From: Paracoccus sediminicola
Lineage (GTDB): Bacteria; Pseudomonadota; Alphaproteobacteria; Rhodobacterales; Rhodobacteraceae
Assembly (NCBI RefSeq): GCF_027912835.1
Contig: NZ_CP115768.1
Span: 558,001-622,000, forward strand
Reading direction: 5' to 3'
DNA: 64,000 nt
Shown here one piece after another: positions 25,849 through 32,811 of the stretch (position 1 is the stretch's first letter; every line of letters begins with the position of its first letter). Under the pieces are notes generated by a model. That model did no database searches. It was not told the origin of the DNA and saw nothing but the letters and a program-made list of their open reading frames with translations. A program made the position numbers and the translations under genes.

Positions 25849-25864
25849 ATTTTGCATTATGTAT
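25849..25864. promoter_or_regulatory. Shared 16-base operator motif in the divergent aminotransferase/dehydrogenase promoter
   Basis: ATTTTGCATTATGTAT matches the reverse strand of 18864-18879 at 15 of 16 positions. It sits inside TGCAT-TATGT-ATCCA, an inverted repeat of the form TGNAT-N5-ATNCA. It lies in an AT-rich patch midway between the divergent genes. The most likely binder is the GntR/FCD protein encoded at 28804. Confidence 0.6.
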
Positions 25865-25912
25865 CCAATTCGGCTAGCCCTGAGTCAACCTGCAATTTCG
25901 AAGAGGGATCCC

Positions 25913-28801
25913 ATGCTGGATGAGGTGCTGCGCCGCGACTTCTCGGGCGATGTGATGTTCGACGCATTCTCGCGCGGGCGCTATTCGACGGATGCCTCGT
26001 TCTACCAGATTATGCCGCAGGGTGTCGCGATCCCGCGGGGGCGGGAGGATGTCGAGATCGCGCTGGCCGCCGCGCGGGCCGAGGGTGTGCCGGTGACCGG
26101 ACGCGGCGGGGGCACCTCGCAATGCGGGCAGACGGTGAATAGCGGGCTCATTCTCGACAATTCGGTGCATTTCAACCGCATTCTCGAACTCGATGTCGAA
26201 AACCGCCGGGTGGTGGTCGAGCCGGGCATCGTGCTGGATGAGCTGAACCGGGCGCTGAAACCGCATGGTCTGTGGTTTCCGGTCGATGTCTCGACCGCGT
26301 CGCGCGCCACGATCGGCGGCATGGCGGCGAACAATTCCTGCGGCGGGCGTTCTCTGCGCTACGGCACGATGCGCGACAATGTCCTGTCGATCGAGGCGAT
26401 CATGGCCGATGGCCGTCTCGCGCGGTTCGGCCCGTCGGATCAGAGCGATCTCGACCCCGCGCTGATCGATCCGCTGCTGCGGCTGGGGCGCGAGAATGCC
26501 GCATTGATCGACGCCCGCATCCCCAAGCTGACGCGCCGCGTCGGCGGCTATAACATCGATGCGCTGGTGCCGTCGAACCACCCGGTGAACCTGTCGCATC
26601 TGCTGGTCGGCAGCGAGGGGACGCTGGCCTATTTCACGCAGATAGAGCTGAAGCTCTGGCCCCTGGTCGGGCAGCGGGTTCTGGGCGTGTGTCATTTTCC
26701 CAGCTTCTATCAGGCGATGGATGCGACGCAGCATCTGGTCGGGCTGGACCCGCTTTCGGTCGAACTGGTCGATTCCACCATGATCGGCCTGTCCCGGCAG
26801 ATCCCGCTGTTCCGGCGCACCATCGAGCAATTCGTGAAGGGCGCGCCCGAGGCGCTTCTGCTGGTCGAATTCGATGAGGGCGATGCCGCAGCCAACGCCG
26901 CCAAGCTGCGCCAGCTTGACGAGCGGATGGGCGATCTCGGCTTCGACTGGTCCGGCGAGGGCAAGCGCTGGGGCGGGGTGGTGCAGGTCACGGATCAGCG
27001 GCTTCAGGGTCAGATCGCCGAGGTCCGCAAGTCGGGGCTCAACATCATGATGTCGATGAAACAGGAGGGTAAGCCTGTCTCTTTTGTCGAGGATTGCGCG
27101 GTCGAACTGCCCGATCTGGCCGAATACACACGCGAACTCAGCGAGGTATTCGAGCGCCACGGGACGCGCGGCACATGGTATGCCCATGCCTCGGTCGGCT
27201 GTCTGCATGTCCGCCCGGTGCTGAACCTCAAGCTCGATGACGATGTGAAACGAATGCGCGCCATCGCCGAAGAGGCCTTCGATCTGGTCGCGAAATACAA
27301 GGGCTCGCATTCCGGCGAGCATGGCGACGGGATCGTGCGGTCCGAATTTCACGACCGGATGTTCGGCACCGAGATCACCACGCTGTTCCGCGAGGTGAAG
27401 GACCGTTTCGACCCCGAGCGCCGCTTCAATCCCGGAAAGATCGTCGATGCGCCCAAAATGGATGATCGCAGCCTGTTCCGCTTCGCGCCCGATTATCAGG
27501 TCGCGCCGCTGAAAACGGCCTTCGACTGGTCGGCCTGGCCCGGCGCGGGCGGCGGTTTTCAGGGCGCGGTCGAGATGTGCAACAATAACGGCGCCTGCCG
27601 CAAACTCGCGGGGGGGACGATGTGTCCCTCTTATCGTGTGACAAGGCACGAGCGCGACGTGACGCGGGGCCGGGCGAATGCGCTGCGGCTGGCGATCTCG
27701 GGTCAGCTCGGGCCGGATGCGCTCGCCTCGGAGGAGATGGCCGAGACGATGAAGCTTTGCGTGTCCTGCAAGGGCTGCAAGCGAGAATGCCCGACCGGTG
27801 TCGACATGGCGAAGATGAAGATCGAGGTGCAGGCGGCGCGGCGCTCGGTGACGGGGCTGTCGCTGCATGACCGGCTGGTCGCCTATCTGCCGGTTTATGC
27901 GCCGGTCGCCTCGCGATTCGGCTGGCTGCTGAATCTGCGCAACCGCGTGCCGCTGCTTGCCCGGCTGATGCAGGGCGCGACCGGGTTTTCCGACAAGCGC
28001 CAGTTGCCGCATTGGGCCGCGCATCCGTTCCGCGACGACGAGGCGCAGGACGATAACCCGGATGTCGTGCTGTTCGCCGATCCGTTCAATCGCTGGTTCG
28101 AGCCCGAAAATCTGCGCGCCGCGATCCGGGTGCTTCGCGCGGCGGGCCGGCGCGTCGCCGTGGCGCGTCCGGTCGGCGGCGGCAGGCCGCTGCATTCCGG
28201 GCGCACCTTCCTGTCGGTCGGGCTGGTCGATCAGGCGCGGGACGAGGCGCGGCGGCTGATCTCGGCGCTGCTGCCCCATGTGCGGGCCGGGCGCGCGGTG
28301 ATCGGTCTGGAACCGTCGAGCCTGCTGACACTGCGCGACGAGATCCCGGCCTTGCTTCCCGGTGAGGACAGCGACACGGTCGCGGCCGCCGCGCTGATGT
28401 TCGAGGAATATCTCGCCCGCGAGGACGAGGCCGGCCGGCTGGACCTTGCCCTGCGCGCGCCGGCGCCGCGCGTGCTGTTGCATGGACATTGCCATCAGAA
28501 GGCGATGGAGGTCATGCCGGCCATTCAGAAGACCTTGGCGCTTGTGCCCGAAACGGATATTGAGATCATAGAGACAAGCTGCTGTGGAATGGCGGGTGCG
28601 TTTGGTTATGGCGTCGAAACCGAGGAAATCTCGCGCCGGATGGGCGAGCTGAGCCTGTTTCCCGCCGTCAGATCCGCCGGGGGCGATGACCTCATCGTCG
28701 CCGATGGCACGTCCTGCCGCCACCAGATCGCCGACGGCACGGGGCGGCAGGCGATCCATGTCGCCAGACTACTGGAACTTTCGCTGAAGGAGGCGATCTG
28801 A
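25913..28801 (+). CDS. FAD-linked oxidase / Fe-S fusion dehydrogenase (YdiJ-like D-2-hydroxyacid dehydrogenase)
   Basis: A 962-residue protein. Domains in order: the FAD-binding PCMH domain (about 35-210, GRGGGTSQCGQTVNSGLILD), the FAD-linked oxidase C-terminal domain (about 240-520, SGEHGDGIVRSEFH), a ferredoxin-like 4Fe-4S module (about 560-635, CVSCKGCKRECPTG), and a GlpC/CCG part (HGHCHQKA, SCCGMAGAFGYG, GTSCRHQI). It thus joins in one chain what glycolate oxidase splits into GlcD and GlcF. Relatives oxidise D-lactate or D-2-hydroxyglutarate with a quinone or cytochrome acceptor. The start at 25913 follows GAAGAGGGATCCC. The gntR gene follows 2 bases after the stop. The substrate is probably a D-2-hydroxyacid produced or imported by this locus. 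Confidence 0.9.
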   Translation: MLDEVLRRDFSGDVMFDAFSRGRYSTDASFYQIMPQGVAIPRGREDVEIALAAARAEGVPVTGRGGGTSQCGQTVNSGLILDNSVHFNRILELDVENRRVVVEPGIVLDELNRALKPHGLWFPVDVSTASRATIGGMAANNSCGGRSLRYGTMRDNVLSIEAIMADGRLARFGPSDQSDLDPALIDPLLRLGRENAALIDARIPKLTRRVGGYNIDALVPSNHPVNLSHLLVGSEGTLAYFTQIELKLWPLVGQRVLGVCHFPSFYQAMDATQHLVGLDPLSVELVDSTMIGLSRQIPLFRRTIEQFVKGAPEALLLVEFDEGDAAANAAKLRQLDERMGDLGFDWSGEGKRWGGVVQVTDQRLQGQIAEVRKSGLNIMMSMKQEGKPVSFVEDCAVELPDLAEYTRELSEVFERHGTRGTWYAHASVGCLHVRPVLNLKLDDDVKRMRAIAEEAFDLVAKYKGSHSGEHGDGIVRSEFHDRMFGTEITTLFREVKDRFDPERRFNPGKIVDAPKMDDRSLFRFAPDYQVAPLKTAFDWSAWPGAGGGFQGAVEMCNNNGACRKLAGGTMCPSYRVTRHERDVTRGRANALRLAISGQLGPDALASEEMAETMKLCVSCKGCKRECPTGVDMAKMKIEVQAARRSVTGLSLHDRLVAYLPVYAPVASRFGWLLNLRNRVPLLARLMQGATGFSDKRQLPHWAAHPFRDDEAQDDNPDVVLFADPFNRWFEPENLRAAIRVLRAAGRRVAVARPVGGGRPLHSGRTFLSVGLVDQARDEARRLISALLPHVRAGRAVIGLEPSSLLTLRDEIPALLPGEDSDTVAAAALMFEEYLAREDEAGRLDLALRAPAPRVLLHGHCHQKAMEVMPAIQKTLALVPETDIEIIETSCCGMAGAFGYGVETEEISRRMGELSLFPAVRSAGGDDLIVADGTSCRHQIADGTGRQAIHVARLLELSLKEAI

Positions 28802-28803
28802 CG

Positions 28804-29487
28804 ATGAATCTCGAAACCCGGTCAGGCCGTCAGATTCGCCGCCGCTCGCTGCATGAAGAGCTGACCGAAGCCCTGCGCGAACGCATCGTCAGCGGTGAGT
28901 TGCCTCCGGGACAGAAGATCCCGGAAAAGGAGCTATGCGAGGTTTACGGCGTGTCGCGCACCCCGCTGCGCGAGGCGCTGAAAGTGCTGGCGACCGATGG
29001 CCTGGTCAATCTGGAAACCAATCGCGGCGCCTGGGTCAGCCGGATCACCATCGAGGATCTGGACGAGATGTTCCCGGTGATGGGCGCGCTTGAAGCCCTG
29101 GCCGGCGAGCTCGCCTGCAAACATATCACCGAAGACGAGATCGCCGCGATCCGCGCCCTGCACGACGAAATGCGCGGCCTGTATGAGGATGGCAAGCTCG
29201 AAGGCTATTTCAAGCTGAACCAGAAAATCCACGAGGCTATACTCGCCGCCGCGCGCAATGATACGCTGACCGCGCAATATCGGCATCTGGCCACACGCGT
29301 GCGTCGCGGGCGCTATATGGCGAACATGACCCGCGAGCGGTGGGATCAGGCCATGGCCGAACACGAGGCGATCCTGAAAAGCCTCGCGGCCCGCGACGGG
29401 GCGGCGCTCTCCGTGATCCTGAAAGACCATCTGGAGAAAACCAGCGTCACCCTGCGCGAGGCGCTGTTGTCGCAGCAGCAGGACTAG
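28804..29487 (+). CDS. GntR family transcriptional regulator, FCD subfamily
   Basis: A 227-residue regulator. The winged helix is at about 13-80 (RERIVSGELPPGQKIPEKEL, VSRTPLREALKVLATDGLV). The all-helical FCD effector domain (about 88-220) contains histidines suited to metal/carboxylate binding. AAGGAGG near 28790, inside the end of the dehydrogenase gene, serves as its ribosome binding site, so the two are co-transcribed. FCD regulators typically respond to carboxylic acids such as lactate, glycolate or pyruvate. Two copies of a palindromic motif at 18864 and 25849 make it the probable repressor of both operons. Confidence 0.92.
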   Translation: MNLETRSGRQIRRRSLHEELTEALRERIVSGELPPGQKIPEKELCEVYGVSRTPLREALKVLATDGLVNLETNRGAWVSRITIEDLDEMFPVMGALEALAGELACKHITEDEIAAIRALHDEMRGLYEDGKLEGYFKLNQKIHEAILAAARNDTLTAQYRHLATRVRRGRYMANMTRERWDQAMAEHEAILKSLAARDGAALSVILKDHLEKTSVTLREALLSQQQD

Positions 29488-29541
29488 GCCGGACCCCATC
29501 CGCGAAACAAGCCGTCAGCGTCGATAATCGGGTGTGGTAAA

Positions 29542-29631
29542 TGGCGGAGAAGGTGGGATTCGAACCCACGGAACCCGTGAAGGCTCAACGGTTTTCGAGA
29601 CCGCCCCGTTCGACCACTCCGGCACTTCTCC
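29542..29631 (-). tRNA. tRNA-Ser (anticodon CGA)
   Basis: A 90-base class II tRNA with encoded CCA. The acceptor GGAGAAG pairs with CTTCTCC. The anticodon loop CTCGAAA gives CGA, which reads UCG serine codons. A long variable arm (about 15-20 bases) and GGTTCGAATCC T-arm are visible. Confidence 0.97.
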
Positions 29632-29730
29632 GCGCTTTTTTCGGTGTGGTGGGGGCGCATGTAGCGGGCGAGGGGTTGAAGCGCAAGGGGGTTTGCGGTG
29701 AAAAGCGGTATCGCCTGCAAGGATTCTCCG

Positions 29731-30618
29731 ATGCGTCACTTCCGCGCCGTTGCGACGGCCCTCTGCCTGCTGGCCGTGCTGGCCCTGCCGCAGGGTGCCG
29801 GGGCCGAGCGCGTGACTTCGCAGGCGCCGCCCGCCCTGGGTGCCGAGACGGCGGCGGAGGCGCTGTTCCGCGCCGGGCTGGCCGAACAGCGCGCGCAGGC
29901 GGTCGGGGCCGAGGCAGAGCTGTTCGCCGACCGCATGGCGCGGCTTTATCTGACCCATGGAAGCAGCCCCGACTGGCGGGCCGAGGTGGCGCGGATCCAT
30001 GATCCTGCACGGGTCTCGGCCCTGTTTCTGGGCGCGATCGAGGCCCAGCTCACCCCCGCGCTGATCGACGATCCGGCACTCGGTCCGGCGCTAGGCGCAA
30101 CCGGGGTTTCGACCGAGACTGAGGGGCGCGGGCTGGAGCTGGCGGCGCGGATTGAACTCACGCGGCCCGGCGCATTGTCTGCCGCCGCGCTGCGGCTTGG
30201 CCGCGACCAAAAGCGGGGCGCGGTCAGCCTCGCTGCGCTGAGGGCTCTGCTGAATGTCACAGATCCCGTGCCGCAGATGGTTGCGGCGCGGCTGAACCGC
30301 GAAGTCGCCTTTGCGCGCGGTTTCGCGGCTGCGGATGGATTTGAATTTCCGGTCACCCCCGACGATATCGCGGCCGATCTGATGCTGCAGTTGCGCGAGA
30401 TCCGAACCGAGACCAGGATGCGCACCGAACTCACCTATCACGCCGCTTTCGCGCCGCTCGGGGTGGCGGCCATAGACCGGATCGCGGCGGCGCGGCGCGA
30501 TCCCGCGGCGCAGCGTCTGGACGCCCTGATGGCGCGGATCGAGTCCGAGGTGCTGGAGCAACTCGCCGCAGAGACGGGCAGGGCGGCAGCGCGGCGTCTG
30601 AAGGGAACGGCACTATGA
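29731..30618 (+). CDS. Secreted DUF2059-like protein of unknown function
   Basis: A 295-residue protein with a signal peptide (MRHFRAVATALCLLAVLALP, cleavage around GAGA-ERV), so it is probably periplasmic. The body is helical and alanine/arginine-rich. The C-terminal part (AQRLDALMARIESEVLEQLA, then GRAAARRL) resembles the DUF2059 region of Rhodobacteraceae proteins, whose function is unknown. The start at 29731 has AAGGA about 8 bases upstream. An in-frame GTG at 29698 is less likely. It overlaps trgB by ATGA, so it heads the trgB operon. Confidence 0.7.
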   Translation: MRHFRAVATALCLLAVLALPQGAGAERVTSQAPPALGAETAAEALFRAGLAEQRAQAVGAEAELFADRMARLYLTHGSSPDWRAEVARIHDPARVSALFLGAIEAQLTPALIDDPALGPALGATGVSTETEGRGLELAARIELTRPGALSAAALRLGRDQKRGAVSLAALRALLNVTDPVPQMVAARLNREVAFARGFAAADGFEFPVTPDDIAADLMLQLREIRTETRMRTELTYHAAFAPLGVAAIDRIAAARRDPAAQRLDALMARIESEVLEQLAAETGRAAARRLKGTAL

Positions 30619-31688
30619 CGGACACGACGATGATCCTCGCCGGGCCTCTGGCCGCGCCGAAGCTGGCCGATAGGCTGGGCGTCTCGGGCGTGTCCGGGAC
30701 GCTGCCGGGGCGGCTCTCCGGCGGGGCTGATGCCGGGCTCGGCGGGGACTGGCCCGCATGGCAGGAAGACGCGGGCGAGATCGCAACGCTGCACGTCGCG
30801 CCGACCCCGGCGCTGCGCCGCTATCTGGAGGTGATGGGGCTGGTTCCCGTGTCGGCGGGTGGGCAGACGGTCTGGGGGCTTGGCGCGGGCGGCGGGACTG
30901 CAGACTGGACCCCGGACCGTGCCGACTTGATGGCGGAAACCGCCCGCGCCATTCTGGCCCGCGACGAAATGCCGGCGGCCGGCATAAGGGCGCGTCTCGC
31001 TCGTATCGCCGAGATCGCGGCGGTCCGGCTGCGGGCCGCGGCCGAGCCCGATCCGGTCGCGCATCTCCCTGCGCCTCAGCCCGACCGGGTCGAGATCACC
31101 GCGCGGCGCGAGGCTTATGGACGCTATTTCGCGGTCGACGAGATCTCGCTGCGGCACCGGCTCTTTGATGGCGGGTGGTCGCCCGAGCTGCATCGTGAGG
31201 CGTTCATTTCGGCGGATGCGGCGCTGCTGCTGCCCTATGATCCGCTGCGCGACTGCGTCATGCTCATCAGCCAGTTCCGCATCGGCCCGATGGCCCGCGG
31301 CCAGCGGCAATGCTGGATGCTGGAACCCATCGCCGGGCGCATCGATGCCGGCGAAAACCCGGCCGAGGCGGCGCGGCGCGAGGCGGTCGAGGAGGCCGGG
31401 CTGCGGACGGGCGGGCTTTACGCGCTGCCCCCGCATTACCCGACGCCCGGCTCGAACAGCGAGTTCTTCTACCCTTTCATCGGCGCGGTGGACCTGTCCG
31501 GCCACGAGGATCGTGCCGGGTTCGGGCTGGCCGAGGAGGGCGAGGATATCGCCACCCATATCATGCGCCGCGACGAGCTGGTGCAACTCGCGCTTGACGG
31601 CCAATTGCAATGCGGGCCGCTGATTACCATGGCGCTCTGGCTTGACCGGATGGTCTATAAAATCCGCTCCGATCTGGCGGGAACTTGA
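30615..31688 (+). CDS. trgB: NUDIX hydrolase with N-terminal extension, TrgB-like (tellurite-resistance associated)
   Basis: A 357-residue protein. The N-terminal ~95 residues resemble a gamma-glutamylcyclotransferase-like domain. The C-terminal NUDIX domain has its box at residues 241-263 (GRIDAG, then REAVEEAGL), matching GX5EX7REUXEEXGU. NUDIX enzymes of this clade hydrolyse ADP-ribose or nucleotide sugars. In Rhodobacter sphaeroides the homologous trgB lies next to cysK in a tellurite-resistance locus, and cysK follows here after 91 bases. trgA is not present. The gene name rests on this arrangement and the domain layout, while the biochemical role is inferred. Confidence 0.82.
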   Translation: MTDTTMILAGPLAAPKLADRLGVSGVSGTLPGRLSGGADAGLGGDWPAWQEDAGEIATLHVAPTPALRRYLEVMGLVPVSAGGQTVWGLGAGGGTADWTPDRADLMAETARAILARDEMPAAGIRARLARIAEIAAVRLRAAAEPDPVAHLPAPQPDRVEITARREAYGRYFAVDEISLRHRLFDGGWSPELHREAFISADAALLLPYDPLRDCVMLISQFRIGPMARGQRQCWMLEPIAGRIDAGENPAEAARREAVEEAGLRTGGLYALPPHYPTPGSNSEFFYPFIGAVDLSGHEDRAGFGLAEEGEDIATHIMRRDELVQLALDGQLQCGPLITMALWLDRMVYKIRSDLAGT

Positions 31689-31779
31689 TCCGCGCTTGCG
31701 GTTTCCGGCCGCTGAAGCCTTGCCGCCACAGGCCACGCTGGTATTGATCTGAACTGGACGTGACAGGAAAGGCCCCGAC

Positions 31780-32811
31780 ATGGACATTCGCCCCGATCTT
31801 GCCGCCGCGATCGGCAACACCCCCCTGATCCGCCTTCATGGCGCCTCTGAGGCGACCGGATGCGAGATTCTGGGCAAGGCCGAGTTCATGAATCCGGGCC
31901 AGTCGGTCAAGGACCGTGCGGCGCTGTATATCATCAAGGACGCGGTCGAGCGCGGCGCGCTGAAGCCCGGCGGCACCATCGTGGAAGGCACGGCGGGCAA
32001 TACCGGCATCGGGCTGGCCCTGGTCGGCGCCTCGATGGGGTTCCGCTCTGTCATTGTGATCCCCGAGACGCAGAGCCAGGAAAAGAAGGACATGATTCGC
32101 CTGGCGGGGGCCGAGCTGGTGCAGGTGCCGGCGGTGCCTTATCGCAACCCGAACAACTATGTGCGCTATAGCGAGCGTCTCGCCAAGGCGCTGAATGAGA
32201 CCGAGGCGAATGGCGCGATCTGGGCCAACCAGTTCGACAATGTCGCCAATCGCCGCGCCCATGCCGAAACCACCGGCCCCGAGATCTGGGATCAGACCGG
32301 CGGCAGGGTTGACGGCTTTATCTGCGCGGTCGGCTCGGGCGGAACGCTGGCCGGTGTGGCCGAGGCGCTTCAGCCCAAGGGTGTGACCATCGGGCTTGCC
32401 GATCCCGAAGGCGCGGCGCTGCATTCCTTCTATACGACCGGCGAATTCGAAAGCCCCGGAAGCTCGATCACCGAGGGGATCGGACAGGGCCGGATCACCG
32501 CCAATCTCGAGGGCTTCCGCCCCGATTACAGCTATCGTATCCCCGATAGCGAGGCACTCGAGGTGCTGTTCGATATGGCCGAGAATGAGGGGCTGGTGCT
32601 TGGCGGTTCCGCCGGGATCAATGTCGCGGGCGCGATCCGTCTGGCGAAGGATCTGGGTCCGGGCAAGACCATCGTTACCGTGCTCTGCGATGCGGGGAAC
32701 CGCTACCAGACCAAGCTCTACAACCCCGAATTCCTGCGCGAGAAGGGCCTGCCTGTCCCCGGCTGGATGGAGGCAGAGCCGCAGGACATGCCTGAGGTGT
32801 TTGAGGAATAA
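31780..32811 (+). CDS. cysK: Cysteine synthase A (O-acetylserine sulfhydrylase)
   Basis: A 343-residue PLP enzyme that makes L-cysteine from O-acetylserine and sulfide. IGNTPLIRLHG (11-21) and NPGQSVKDRAALYIIKDA carry the family signature, with Lys44 as the Schiff-base lysine. GTAGNTGIGLALVGASMG and AVGSGGTLAGV bind the substrate and cofactor phosphate. It is about 20-30 residues longer at the C-terminus than enterobacterial CysK. GACAGGAAAGG precedes the ATG. The stop TAA overlaps the next start as TAATG. Cysteine supply is linked to tellurite tolerance, which fits the trgB neighbour. Confidence 0.95.
   Translation: MDIRPDLAAAIGNTPLIRLHGASEATGCEILGKAEFMNPGQSVKDRAALYIIKDAVERGALKPGGTIVEGTAGNTGIGLALVGASMGFRSVIVIPETQSQEKKDMIRLAGAELVQVPAVPYRNPNNYVRYSERLAKALNETEANGAIWANQFDNVANRRAHAETTGPEIWDQTGGRVDGFICAVGSGGTLAGVAEALQPKGVTIGLADPEGAALHSFYTTGEFESPGSSITEGIGQGRITANLEGFRPDYSYRIPDSEALEVLFDMAENEGLVLGGSAGINVAGAIRLAKDLGPGKTIVTVLCDAGNRYQTKLYNPEFLREKGLPVPGWMEAEPQDMPEVFEE

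Noticed and set aside
25874..28759. 961-codon reverse-strand ORF opposite the FAD/Fe-S dehydrogenase
   Set aside because: It is a shadow of the real gene in high-GC DNA. The protein is low in hydrophobic residues and has no recognisable fold.
31689..31779. Riboswitch or attenuator upstream of cysK
   Set aside because: Only 91 bases are present and I saw no conserved riboswitch core or strong alternative hairpins.
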